From contig JAJOZX010003311.1 of the NCBI GenBank assembly GCA_023014485.1, positions 186,001 to 250,000 on the forward strand: a stretch of DNA of 64,000 nt, given 5' to 3'. Shown piece by piece: positions 10,900-21,144 of this stretch. The notes below the pieces were generated by a model. It saw only the letters and a list, made by a program, of their open reading frames with translations. It was not told the DNA's origin and searched no databases. Each line of letters starts with the position of its first letter. Within the stretch, counting starts at the first letter, position 1. The position numbers and the translations under genes were made by a program. The DNA comes from Bathynomus jamesi (lineage: Eukaryota > Arthropoda > Malacostraca > Isopoda > Cirolanidae).

Positions 10900-11500
10900 A
10901 GAGCATAAAAGTCATTATATTTGGCTGCAGCCGACGTTTCGGGCAACTCTACCCATGCCCGTCCTCCCTCCGTATTTACGAATCTTTGTGCATTAAATTT
11001 TTGAACTCCAGTTTAAATATTGATTCTAGCTGTTACCCCCTTTATATTAATTAGAATACCTACAAACTAAATTTTTTTTTCCCTTGTGACCCTGTCTCCT
11101 TTTCGCCTCACTTTTTTGTGGCTGTCAAGTGAGCATGGTATGTTTGGTTTACTCTCGTGGCTTTTCGTTTAACTTTTTTATTAGTAAAGTTTTCTAACTA
11201 TTTTACGTTTGAATGTTTTTAGTTTTTAAGTTTTATTTTTATCATTCGTATATTTTTTTATTTATATAATTTTTACTTTTTGGTTTTGGTTTATGCTTGT
11301 TTTATGCTTTGTAATTTTAATTTTTATTCTTGAACAGTTTTAATTTTGTTTTAGTTCTCGACATTTATATATTTTTGTCATGTATTAATTTTAGCTTTTA
11401 TTTATTAGGCCTTGAAAATGGGTAGAGTTGCCCGAAACGTCGGCTGCAGCCAAATATAATGACTTTTATGCTCTACGTCTTCGTTTTTATCCTAAATGTA
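10900..11500. mobile_element. Penelope-type inverted terminal pair
   Basis: About 75 bp at 10900-10975 is repeated in inverse orientation at 11405-11495, including AAATGGGTAGAGTTGCCCGAAACGTCGGC in pieces: TTGA, a 4-nt spacer, a GGG/CCC stem and GAAAC. The T-rich 430-bp interior has no frame. The motif resembles those in Penelope-like terminal repeats elsewhere in the window. Confidence 0.5.
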
Positions 11501-11990
11501 AAACTACGTCTCCTTAGGAGGGATCCTATTTCATATATATATATATATGAAAATTATTTCACGAAAGTAACACGTGAAAAATATTTATGATGAATAAAAC
11601 CACGAAGGAAAGGAAACACAGAGTGATGCTCAAGCGCTTTCGTCTAATGACATCCTCAGGAACACTGAAGTACATAAAGAGTTCAAGACTATATATAGGT
11701 TACAAAAAAAAATATATATATATATATATAAAATATAGAAATAAAAATTGTGGGAGGAGCATACACATTTGTGAGGAAAACTACCAATTTTAGCACTTTG
11801 CCCGAATTCAACACAAGCTTAAATGGATTGTTTACAACCAATTTTATAGATAATGCCTAAATGATATATAGGTCACAAAAAAATAAAAATAAAGAAATAA
11901 AAATAAAAATAAATTGAAAAATAAAAATTGTAAGAGGAACATACAAATTTATAAGAGAAGAATTACCAAAGGTTTAGCGCTCTGCCCTTC

Positions 11991-12446
11991 TTGTTAGGCA
12001 TTGCTAATGTACTTAAACTTTTGGATATTAATGTAGTATTTTCCTATAACAATATTGTGAAAAATATCATAGTAAAAAATAGCCCTACCAATAATTCAGG
12101 CATTATCTATAAAATTGGGTGTAAACAATATGATTCCTTTTACATTGGTCAGACGGGAAAGGATTTGCACACGCGTGTAAAACAGCATCAATATTCCGTT
12201 AGAACGGGACAGTCAACCAGTGCCCTTTTTGTCCATTTGTCAGAGTTATCCCACTGTATTGATTGGAATAATGCTTCAGTTTTGTTTCACTCTAGCAACA
12301 TTGTTAATAGAAATATTCTTGAGTCTGCTATTATCCAACTTACAAATAACTTTAACATGAGCAAAGGTCTTTTTCAACTCGATCCCGTTGTTTTGAATTC
12401 ATTCAGAACGGATTTAAACAAGGGCAGAGCACTAAACCTTTGGTAA
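11991..12446 (+). pseudogene. GIY-YIG endonuclease domain of a Penelope-like element
   Basis: The 151-residue open frame has the GIY-YIG signature as GIIYKIGCKQYDSFYIGQTG near residues 37-56, followed by LHTRVKQHQ, where the conserved arginine and histidine of the nuclease are expected. The C-terminal part ends LNKGRALNLW and TAA. In Penelope-like retroelements this domain follows the reverse transcriptase and nicks the target DNA. The frame is uninterrupted, but the upstream reverse transcriptase is absent, so it is an isolated domain. Confidence 0.85.
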
Positions 12447-12744
12447 TTCTTCCCTTATAAATTTGTATGCTCCTCTTACAATTTTTATTTTTCAATTTAT
12501 TTTTATTTTTATTTTTATTTTTTTTGTGACCTATATATCATTTAGGCATTATCTATAAAATTGGTTGTAAACAATCCATTTGAGCTTGTGTTAAATTCGG
12601 ACAAAGTGCAAAAATTGGTAGTTTTCCTCACAAATGTGTATGCTCCTCCCACAATTTTTATTTCTACATTTACTATATATGTATATATATATTCTTTTTT
12701 TTTATAACCTATATATAGTCTTGCACTCTTTATGTACAGTACTT

Positions 12745-12800
12745 CAGTGTTCCTGAGGATGTCATTAGACGAAAGCGCTTGAGCACCACTCTGTGTTTCC
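12745..12800 (+). ncRNA. Hammerhead-like motif in Penelope terminal repeat
   Basis: The sequence CCTGAGGATGTCATTAGACG followed by AAAGC places CTGA, four bases, a GTC/GAC stem with a 4-base loop, and GAAA in the order of a minimal hammerhead core. The inverse copy lies at 11605-11665. Hammerhead motifs have been described in Penelope-like terminal repeats; self-cleavage is not established here. Confidence 0.4.
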
Positions 12801-12969
12801 TTTCCTTCGTGGTTTTATTCATCATATATATATATATATATATCTTGCCAAACTTAATTTGTTTGTTAAATGGTTAAATAAAGTCCAAAATTCCTCGATA
12901 TTTGGTCATGTAAAAGGTGGTATTATTATAGTTTCAACCACAACTTCATTACTGCATATTTGATATTTG

Positions 12970-13264
12970 GGTGCTCTTCCAATATGTGCTCTACCGCGAA
13001 ACTGTGATCTACCATATTCCAATACGTGCTCTACCGTGAAACTAGCCTTATAAGGCTAACTAACGAAAATATCATGACTTAACCTAACCAATCGTTAGGT
13101 CAACTATACGCCCTTGACGATTGGTTAGGTTAAGTCGTGATATTTTCGTTAGTTAGCCTTATAAGGCTAACTAACGTACCTGCTGCTAATCCGAATAATT
13201 AATCTAAGGTAGATCACGTATTGGAATGTAAATTTTAAGGTAGAGCACATATTGGAAGAGCACC
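12970..13264. mobile_element. GG-terminal palindromic element (GGTGCTCTTCC termini)
   Basis: The ends are GGTGCTCTTCCAATATGTGC and the inverse of GGTGCTCTTCCAATATGTGC, flanked by an exact 8-bp duplication GATATTTG (12962-12969, 13265-13272). The core reads CCTTATAAGGCTAACTAACG, GACTTAACCTAACCAATCG, then its inverse copy. The same core lies in other elements of this window that have quite different ends. Confidence 0.85.
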
Positions 13265-13315
13265 GATATTTGTAATAGGTATATTTAAAGATAAGAAAGT
13301 TTTTTTCTATAACTC

Positions 13316-14475
13316 TTCCGTCGCAAATGAATAATAACTGGGATAATAACTGAAAATAATAACTTAATACCTTTAGCGATGGGTACCTGTAAGCGGTATA
13401 TCGGTATATTTAAGGTATTGTATTAAGCCGTATTCGCTCCCATTTATAATCGTGGTTTAGTCTTAAAATGGCGCTTATATGTGATGGTTGTAATGAGGAT
13501 GAGTTAAAATGGCGCTTATATGTGATGGTTGTAATGAGGATGAGTGGCAAGTTATAGCGAAATTTCATAGTAAAAACCAAGAATCTAAGTTTTTTGCGTT
13601 CGCACGGTGTTTTGCCTAATTCAGTTAAGTGTAACAATTGTGATCTCCCGTGTACGTACCGCGCGGATAGACACCAGTGACAATGTGGACGTTCTTATGT
13701 TATTCCCAAAACCAAAAAACGACGGTGGTGTAATTTCAGTATTAGCGATTATAAGGGCACTTTTCTCGAGGGAACTCGCATTTCACCTTGGAAAGTAGTG
13801 CTTTTTATTAATCATTGGCTTCAAAAGAAGTGCGATCATCAAACAGTTCTGCGTTGTTTGCAATTTTCCCCTAATACATGCGTGGGCTGGCGTAGTTTTT
13901 GTTCAGAGGTCACGGAGTACTGGTTCGAAAAACAGGAACCGATCGGTGGTCCTGGAGTTGTGGTTCAGGTGGACGAATCGGTTTTTGGAAAAAGAAAGCA
14001 CGAACGCGCAAGACTATTAAGCCAGACCTGGGTCTTGGGGGGAAATACGCACGGCGTGGTGAACCATTCTCAAAATTTTGTGAATCCAGAAAACCCCGAA
14101 ATCCATACGCAAAACATTGAACGACTTTGGAGGGATATAAGAGTGGACGAAACGGCCTGGAATTAAGGCTCAATATTTTCGTCAGTATCTCGGCCGCTAC
14201 CTGTTTCAACGTCAAGCGGGAGAACAAGCTCTTCACAAATTTTTGCTGGAAGCTGCGAAGCTATACCCTCCTCAAAGCGTCAGACAGGGACCACGACCGG
14301 AAAAAGTCCGAATCCCACATGATGATGAAGAGGAAGAGGCAGATGAGCCAGAATCATTCCAATTAGTCGTTTTTATGCCCCCCCCCCAAAAAAAACCGAC
14401 TTCCCACGCATTCCCCCATATTGTGTGTGGGGGGGGGGGGGGGCACAAAAACGAGTAATTTGCGACGGAAATGAA
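13316..14475 (+). mobile_element. Merlin-type transposon remnant
   Basis: It contains an ISXO2-like transposase. A short candidate inverted repeat TTCCGTCGCAAAT occurs at 13318 and, inverted, at 14460, but no target duplication is visible, so the limits are provisional. Low-complexity C and G runs sit near the 3' end (14378-14442). Confidence 0.5.
13468..14366 (+). pseudogene. Merlin (ISXO2-like) transposase, disrupted
   Basis: Merlin transposases are relatives of the IS1016/ISXO2 enzymes. The N-terminal cysteine region is visible as LICDGCNEDE and CNNCDLPCTYRAD. It is broken by a 41-bp tandem duplication (13463-13503 repeated at 13504-13544), a frameshift and a TGA at 13679. The frame from about 13682 to 14166 reads through INHWLQKKC to VQVDESVFGKRKH, where the first catalytic aspartate and glutamate fall, then jumps to HGVVNHSQNFVNPENPEIHTQNIERLWR. 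About 50 residues of the catalytic core are deleted between them. The tail (LHKFLLEAAKLYPP) continues in another phase to about 14366. Confidence 0.8.
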
Positions 14476-15175
14476 TGTCATTTTCGGATGAATCACATCA
14501 GAAACCACCGGAAAACCTAACTTTTATTTTTCAAAACTAGTTGTGGTTGAAACTATAAATTAGCATAGGTAATTAACTTTTTTTTACGTTATATTGTGAT
14601 TTACTTTCGTTTTCCATCATTAATTTATCTGTATGTCCAATCAACTCTACGTTTTCATTTATTCAGTGAAATTAATGTTCAAAGAAAACGAATAAAATTA
14701 GGGGTGTCTTAACTTATTTATAGACAATGAAGGTAATTGGATCTGGGTCACATTTTAAGTGTGTAATTATCCTTTTTAAAGACTTAGATAGCTTTTGATG
14801 TGAAGTGAGAGGGTTCAGGATAATTAACATATCCACATTAATTAAGCGAGCTAACAAGATTTGAGATAGTAATTATACTTTAATATTATTTTAGTACGTT
14901 CGCAGGAGAAAATAATTAAAAGAAACGAATATTTAATTAAATTTATTATAGTGAATTGCGAAGGGGCAACTTTGTTTCTTATTATTTACAATTTAGTATT
15001 TTCACCTAAAAATCTTTCCAAACAAAATTTAAAACTTTAAGTAGGATAAAGATGATAGGCCTAAGTTGCAAAAATGTGTACTAATACTTGTGTATATAAG
15101 CGTTTCGTAAGATTGAGGATTAAACTTTTCTTCAACTTGTGATAACTTATGATGTTCTACCTATTACCAGGTCTG
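14476..15175. other. AT-rich stretch without recognised feature
   Basis: I see no gene, terminal repeat or RNA here. Confidence 0.6.
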
Positions 15176-15310
15176 TGACGTAACTAGTTAATCGTTACTT
15201 TTTTTAGTAACTGTAACGATTACTAGTTACATTTTCCGGCCTAGTAATTGCAAATTTAACTAGTTACCAAAACTCATGAATATTTGTGACTTTTACTACT
15301 TTTATGTGTG
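15176..15310. repeat. TAGTTAC-rich transposon end
   Basis: Several copies of AACTAGTTA and GTTAC in both orientations crowd within 130 bp. A similar cluster is at 21900-22020. Such arrays are typical subterminal repeats of DNA transposons, perhaps hAT; I could not pair the ends. Confidence 0.4.
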
Positions 15311-15599
15311 AGGGTAAAAAGTTAGTAGCTACTTAAGTAGGGTTACCATACGTCCGGTTTTTCCCAGACATGTCTAAAATATTTAGACAGTGGGTTCAGG
15401 GATTCTTGAAATATACTTCTGACGGCATAAGTGATCGAAGTATATTAGAAATCAATTAAAAACTATTGGAACGTAATCACAAAATCAACCAAAATCGACG
15501 AGAATGAGTAATTAATTCATGTTCGATCATGGTAATTATGTATTCTATTAAAAGTATGTATATATATCCATAATATATATTGTATTATTTCATAAAAAC

Positions 15600-16184
15600 A
15601 GCTAGAGCGGCTGCATATAAAGTGTTTATAGATATCGACCAATCGCTAAAAATAGAACCAAAATCGTACGCCCGCCAGAGAAATGAGTCTCAATTCCTTC
15701 CAGCTTCTGGAAATTTTGGGCGATAATGTGATACTTCTCTTTTGGCGCGCTCTGACGCATCTTGATGCCGTCGAAACTTCGAAAGGAGCGTCACTCGCCA
15801 TCTTAGTTTGTTCCAAGATCTCATACGAGTGATACGTATTCGGTTTGACTCCGTGATGTTAGCCGGTTATTATCTCAATTAACTTCGGTTTATAAGCTAG
15901 ATCGGCTGCATATAAAGTGTTTACAGATATCGACCAATCGCTAAAAATAGAACCAAAATCGTACGCCCGCCAGAGAAATGAGTCTCAATTCCTTCCAGCT
16001 TCTGGAAATTTTGGGCGATAATGTAATACTTCTCTTTTGGCGCGTTCTGGCGCATCTTGATGCCGTCGAAAGGAGCGTCACTCGCCATCTTAGTTTGTTC
16101 CAAGATCTCATACAAGTAATACGTATTCGGTTTGACTCCGTGATGTTAGCCGGTTATTATCTCAATTAACTTCGGTTTATAATC
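15600..16184. repeat. Two-copy tandem duplication, period about 295 bp
   Basis: The unit starting AGCTAGAGCGGCTGCATATA at 15600 recurs from 15895 with about 97 percent identity; the first copy has a 9-bp extra segment (AACTTCGAA region, near 15775). No conserved long frame spans both copies, so the unit is probably non-coding. Confidence 0.9.
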
Positions 16185-16590
16185 TAATGCCAAGATTTAC
16201 CATCATTCACTAATGATTCTAATAAGACAAATTCTGTTAAGGTCTAGAATTCCTTTTAAGCTCTTTATTCATTCGTTGTTACACATATATTTATACCCGG
16301 GTGTTAATCGTTGACCCAAGTGTTTGAGAACGCCATTGTGGATTGTCTTACACGCGGAGAACCATCCAGGGGTAGCTATTTAGATTGACTTGGAATTTCA
16401 TTAACGTTCGTCAAGTTGAACCTTCGACAGGCTGACTGGGGTTATCAGCTTGAAACGAGTTAATTGCTATTCACGAGCCTAATCTGACTAGCGGTATATT
16501 GTGGAACAACCAATTGCATAACGTTGCAACCTAAATCAATTCTTTATAGTTAGGCTTGTAAAGACTAACTTATTTATCAGTAAACTAAAC
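16185..16590. other. Unassigned sequence
   Basis: I see no gene, repeat or terminal structure in this stretch. Confidence 0.5.
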
Positions 16591-17010
16591 TGAACCTACT
16601 CAACTTCAGTCTAAACTAAACGACTGAACCTACTCAACTTCAGTCTAAACTAAACGACTGAACCTACTCAACTTCAGTCTAAACTAAACTGAATTAAACC
16701 TACTCAACTTCAGTCTGAACTAAACTGAATTAAACCTACTCAACTTCAATCTGAACTAAACTGAACTAAACCTACTCAACTTCAGTCTGAACTAAACCTA
16801 CTCAACTTCAGTCTGAACTAAACCTACTCAACTTCAGTCTGAACTAAACCTACTCAACTTCAGTCTGAACTAAACCTACTCAACTTCAGTCTGAACTAAA
16901 CCTACTCAACTTCAGTCTGAACTAAACCTACTCAACTTCAGTCTGAACTAAACCTACTCAACTTCAGTCTAAACTAAACTGATTTAAATGTATCGAACTT
17001 CAGTCTAAAT
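16590..17010. repeat. Minisatellite, about 26-bp unit
   Basis: The unit CCTACTCAACTTCAGTCTGA plus ACTAAA is repeated about 15 times. The 5' units are longer (about 35 bp, with an extra CTGAATTAAA or CGACTGAA segment), and the 3' units are homogeneous 26-mers, which suggests recent expansion at that side. Confidence 0.95.
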
Positions 17011-17431
17011 TAAAGAAAAGTTAAATGTATCACATAGAGAGTTTAAGCTTCCCTTAAGAATTAATTTCCTTTAAGTGAATAGGCTTAAACAATTAACAGC
17101 GTCCAAGTTTTGTGAGCCCTAAGTTTAATTTAAACAATACCTTTTCGAACCTGAGGTAAGGGTGGACGCGGGTAGCCGTAAAGATAACCCCCTTTTAGGC
17201 TGCTTAATTTTCCACATGATGTCCTGGGAATTTGAATAATTATAACATTGATTTTTTGAGGCCAAACACTTGTTCTTATTTAGAGATACTCAATGTAGAC
17301 GACACGTAGTACACGGTATATATCATACATTAAACTTGTAATATTTTTTTAAAAATTATGAAAGATTAAGATTGCATTTTTAGTAATGAATTTGGTAATT
17401 ATTCGTTTTAGTGCTTTTTCTCCTTTCTGAA
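17011..17431. other. Unassigned sequence
   Basis: No gene or repeat recognised. Confidence 0.5.
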
Positions 17432-17620
17432 CCAAAACATTTTTCTGGTGTTTTTTGGTGTGATTTGTTCAAATCTGAACTTCGTTTCTTTGGGAAATGA
17501 GCCGTTTTTGAGAAATTTTAAAATTGAAAATTTCTCAAAAACGGCTCATTTCCCAAAGAAACGAAGTTCAGATTTGAGCAAATCACACCAAAAACACCAG
17601 AAAAATGTGTTCTGGTTCAG
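17432..17620. repeat. Near-perfect long hairpin, arms about 90 bp
   Basis: The left arm from CTGAACCAAAACATTTTTCT to TTGAGAAATTTTAAA is mirrored by the right arm ending GAAAAATGTGTTCTGGTTCAG, with a loop of only about 6 bp (around 17523). Differences are few. No target duplication was found. It could be a palindromic miniature element or a recent inverted duplication. Confidence 0.85.
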
Positions 17621-17649
17621 ACCTAACCTAACCCGCGTTTTTTCGCAAT

Positions 17650-18050
17650 TTCTTACCTTAAATAGCACCGTTGGGGTGTTTATACAAATCCGCGGCGACC
17701 AACATGAATTTGTGGAGACGTTGTTGAGAGGGATATTCACGGTTAAACAAGTACTATGCAAGATACTTTGAATGGGATTGGGTTTTGTTGCCAGACCGTA
17801 ATATCCAGCTCTTCACGTCTTTCCAACAACGCTCAATATTTTGAATGTGAATGGTTGACTGTCCGGTGAATGTAGCCTAGATTTCCGAGTTGAGAATACG
17901 CACGCCACTCGTCGGAATAGATTGTAGTCCCAGGCCTAATATGTTGCTGGATCAGGCGAACAAGAGTTGTTGCGTCTCTCTGAGGAACCGCAAACAACAG
18001 TAGTTTTTTGGAACTGCGTTCCAAGATACCAAAAACCCAGGTAATCACAA
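17650..18050 (-). pseudogene. Merlin (ISXO2-like) transposase fragment
   Basis: The minus-strand frame 18048-17833 reads WVFGILERSSKKLLLFAVP, then TTIYSDEWRAYSQLGNLGY and HRTVNHSHSKY. The SDEWRAY block carries a catalytic aspartate of the DDE core and VNHS precedes the third acidic residue. After a frameshift, distal sequence reads NREYPSQQRLHKFMLVAADLY. This segment covers exactly the catalytic part that is deleted in the plus-strand copy at 13468-14366. The 5' part of the gene is not recognisable. Confidence 0.8.
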
Positions 18051-18789
18051 CCTCCGCAAACCATAATGAAAACCAGACTGAAAAAGCATTCTTGAATGAG
18101 TGTGCATTATGAGATTCAAAATGTACGTCTCTGATTGGTCGGATAAGGTCACGTGAAACAAAACCAGATTTAATTGGCTGATTTGACCTATGTTTCCTAA
18201 TTTTGCCACGAGATGTCTCCCCATAAAACTGGAGAGGGCGAGGTTCGTTAAAATTTTAACAGCGTTAAGAGCTAAATACTCGGTCAATGGCCTATAATGG
18301 CTGCTTTTTACGTCTAAATTTTTTTTTTTTCCATAAAAAATAATTATTACATTTCCTTGATTTTTATCAGTTTCCCTGAGGTTTCAACTTTCAAGGTGTC
18401 CTGAATACGAATTTATATGTTAAATTGTCATAGAATGTCTCCTATCGAAAACGAACAAAGCATTAAAACGAATATTAACCATGAATTTTTGTAGAAAAAT
18501 GGGAAAATGCAAATTTTCATTTTTTCCAAAAAATCATAATTTTATTTTTACCTAAAAATGTTTTGTCCAAATATTTTAAAAATAAATCGCAAACAAGACT
18601 ATTTCTGTAAACTTTTCTCTGTACTAAAATAATATTTTTTTTTTTTTGTCAACAAGTAAAAAGTATTAAAAAAAATTACGAAAAAAGCAAACTTAAAATT
18701 TAATACAACGTGAGTTGATAGATACTGATGCAGAGTGTCCTCTTTTTTGGAAGTTCAAATATGGTAACCCTAACAACTTTTTAACTTTG
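18051..18789. other. Unassigned AT-rich sequence
   Basis: Poly-T and poly-A tracts (18310-18345, 18630-18680) and no recognisable gene. The first 200 bp may be the degraded 5' part of the neighbouring Merlin copy. Confidence 0.4.
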
Positions 18790-18878
18790 GGAGCAAGTGT
18801 AGTTTACGTCCCCCTGACACAAAAGGGGGGACAAATTACACTAGGTCAAAGTTGGGGAACGTAAACTACACTAGGATC

Positions 18879-19078
18879 GGATCACCTGAAGATCGAGGCC
18901 TCCCCCATGTATTGTTTTTTGCTTTACAGTACCAAATGTAATAATAAATTAAATTGAATGCCCGGTTAGGTCAACTGTACGCCCTTGACGATTGGTTAGG
19001 TCAGGTCGTGATATTTTCGTTAGTTTTAACGAAGATATTTGGTAATTGAGGCTGGGGGCCCTGATCTTCAGATGATCA
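18879..19078. mobile_element. Nested GG-terminal element (GGATCACCTGAAGATC termini)
   Basis: The left end is GGATCACCTGAAGATCGAGG and the right end reads GGGGGCCCTGATCTTCAGATGATCA, with imperfect flanks CTAGGATC and CTAGATCT. The inner core ACGATTGGTTAGGTCAGG is present once. It sits inside the GGAGCAAGTG element, so it is the younger insertion. Confidence 0.7.
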
Positions 19079-19159
19079 CTAGATCTTTAGGAGACTTTTT
19101 AAATGAATCCATCAAATAAAACGTTAAAACTAATGAAATTATTATGACAACCTAACCAA

Positions 19160-19184
19160 TCGTCTATATATATATATATACACA

Positions 19185-19216
<32 letters not shown>
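19160..19216. repeat. (TA)n microsatellite
   Basis: TA run with one CACAG interruption. Confidence 0.9.
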
Positions 19217-19218
<2 letters not shown>

Positions 19219-19329
19219 TGATTTAGGTTATATATAAATTGATTTAGGTTATATATAAATTGGTTAGGTTATAAATTGGTTAGGTTAGTTAAGTCGTAAT
19301 ATTTTCGTTAGTTTTAAGTTTTATTTGAT

Positions 19330-19592
19330 GAGATATACACAAACTACACTAGGATAATGTAGGGGAACGCAAACTACACTAGGATAATGTAGGGGAACGC
19401 AAACTACACTAGGATAATGTAGGGGAACGCAAACTACACTAGGATAATGTAGGGGAACGCAAACTACACTAGGATAATGTAGGGGAACGCAAACTACACT
19501 AGGATAATGTAGGGGAACGCAAACTACACTAGGATAATGTAGGGAACGCAAATTACACTAGGATAATGTAGGGGAACGCAAACTACACTTGC
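19330..19592. repeat. 30-bp tandem array derived from a terminal repeat
   Basis: The unit AAACTACACTAGGATAATGT plus AGGGGAACGC is repeated about 8.5 times with almost no variation. Its sequence matches the element's terminal repeat (GTTTACGTTCCCC, TACACTAGG), so the array grew from the end of the transposon. Confidence 0.9.
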
Positions 19593-19603
19593 TCCTAACT
19601 TTG

Positions 19604-19881
19604 CTATTTAACTTTTTTGCACAAGTCTTCCTCATTGCACATATGCAACAGCGCAAGTTTATTGACAACCTTATATCTAATGTCAATTTGATAAAATCTT
19701 GTTTAGGCGTTGAATCGCAATCAATTTGAAACAAATGAACAATCTTGGCAAGTATCACTTGTCACAGGCGGATTAAGACACCTTGAGGTCCCTGGCCAAT
19801 GAAGAATATGGGGGCGCCCATATTATATGTTGCGTTAAGCTTAAACTGATTTTATAGCGTATGTTATTCTATAAAAAAAAT
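19604..19881. other. Unassigned, with a GGCGGATTAAGACACC repeat
   Basis: A segment starting CAGGCGGATTAAGACACC at 19766 and continuing CAATGAAGAATATGGGGGC recurs at 54111-54165. It looks like one end of an interspersed DNA transposon. Confidence 0.45.
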
Positions 19882-20076
19882 GGATCACCTGAAGATCAGG
19901 GCCCCCAGCCTTCGTTAGTTAGCCTTATAAGGCTAACTAACGAAAATATCACGACTTAACCTACCAATCGTTAGATCAACTATACGCCCTGACGAGTGGT
20001 TAGGTTGTCATGATATTTTCGTTAGTTAGCCATATAAGGCTAACGAAGGCTGGGGGCCCTAATCTTCAGGTGAGCC
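19882..20076. mobile_element. GG-terminal element (GGATCACCTGAAGATC termini)
   Basis: The left end is GGATCACCTGAAGATCAGGG and the right end GGGCCCTAATCTTCAGGTGAGCC. Poly-A flanks (AAAAAAAT and AAAAAAAA) are consistent with an 8-bp duplication. The full core is present: CGTTAGTTAGCCTTATAAGG, CACGACTTAACC, then the inverted copy. Confidence 0.8.
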
Positions 20077-20257
20077 AAAAAAAATTGATGCTTTCTTTTA
20101 AAAATTAATTTAAAAGAAAAAATGAAATTACATCATGGAGGCTAATGACTTTGTGCTGCCATAGCATTGCGTAAGGTTTCTTACACTATGACAGTAGTGA
20201 ATAGAAAGCCCCTTTTCTACTGACTGCTGCCACTGACTGCTATCCAAAACTTTTTTG

Positions 20258-20552
20258 GGTACTTGTAGGTTATCTCCCCCCAACCAATTTTGACAGAATA
20301 TTTTCGTTAAAACTAACGAAAATATCACGACTTAACCTAACCATTAATTATCAAGGGCGTAGAGTTGATCTATTAGTAAATAGTAAATAGTATTCCAGAA
20401 ACAATGTTATAATTAATAATAGATCAAGTGTACGCCCTTCATAATTGGTTAGGTTAAGTCGTCGTGATATTTTCGTTGTTTTAATGAAAAATATTCTGTC
20501 AGAATTGGGGGGGGGGGGGGGGGGGGGGGGTTGGAGATAACCTACAAGTACC
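20258..20552. mobile_element. GG-terminal element (GGTACTTGTAGG termini)
   Basis: The ends are GGTACTTGTAGGTTATCTCC and its inverse, with an exact duplication CTTTTTTG (20250-20257, 20553-20560). The core arms (CGAAAATATCACGACTTAACC and the inverse) are shared with the other GG elements. A G run of about 22 bases sits at 20509-20530. Confidence 0.85.
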
Positions 20553-20560
20553 CTTTTTTG

Positions 20561-21140
20561 TTATTTACGTGTGTGTCGTAGAACAAGCGTAATAATAAGA
20601 CTAAAATTCGTTATCATTTTCGTTATCATTATCACATGCTCTTCTCTACTCTCCTTTTAGGATAATCTTAAGATGTCATCACCTGAATTTCGAAAAAATA
20701 ACTATATGGCCATAATCTACACAAGAATATAACACTTTTTTCAAGAGTACTGTTTTTTGTGCAAATACGTTATAAGCGAGTTGTTATGAAATATATATCG
20801 TTGCTATTCATTCATATGCTCGACCGACGACCATTCATGTGACATGTATTTCCAATGTGGCTGTGTCGGTGAGTGTGAGGCAGTTATTTAGTTTTGTTTG
20901 AGTTATGGAGTGTGACGGTTGTTCAATGTCTTTCGAAGAGGTTAGGTTAGCTTTACAAAAATGCTTTTTTATAGTAGTATTTGATGTGATTTACGCAAAA
21001 CTTTCATTTACCTACTGCGTATGATTTTCAACCTTGAATAAAATGGGTTTTGGCTCATTTACGCACCATATAAGTATCAGATTTGAATAAACCACGTCAA
21101 ATACCTCAAAAGAAAAATGCATTTTGGTATGCCTTTGCAG
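20561..21140. other. Unassigned sequence
   Basis: No gene or terminal repeat recognised. An inverted-repeat arm begins just after this stretch. Confidence 0.5.
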
Positions 21141-21144
21141 GTGA

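Larger units (their letters stand above)
11540..12835. mobile_element. Penelope-like element remnant with inverted terminal copies
   Basis: The left arm (11545-11985) and right arm (12447-12835) are inverse copies. Shared blocks include GAATAAAACCACGAAGG, CAAGCGCTTTCGTCTAATGA, TTGTGGGAGGAGCATAC and GACCTATATATCATTTAGGC. A single endonuclease domain lies between them. Inverted terminal repeats plus GIY-YIG point to a Penelope-like retroelement; the reverse transcriptase is missing. Confidence 0.75.
18790..19595. mobile_element. GG-terminal palindromic element (GGAGCAAGTG termini), with internal array and nested element
   Basis: The left end is GGAGCAAGTGTAGTTTACG and the right end the inverse of GGAGCAAGTGTAGTTTGCG, flanked by an exact 8-bp duplication TAACTTTG (18782-18789, 19596-19603). 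A different GG element is nested at 18879-19078. Remnants of the common core (GTCGTAATATTTTCGTTAG) lie near 19285-19315. The right subterminal part is expanded into a 30-bp tandem array. Confidence 0.85.

Noticed and set aside
19321..19551. Minus-strand frame with a repeated 10-residue unit (LHYPSVVCVP)
   Set aside because: It is the translation of the 30-bp tandem array; 30 is divisible by 3, so one frame stays open by arithmetic.
19330..19592. Regular direct repeats resembling a CRISPR array
   Set aside because: The units are contiguous without unique spacers, and the context is an animal genome.
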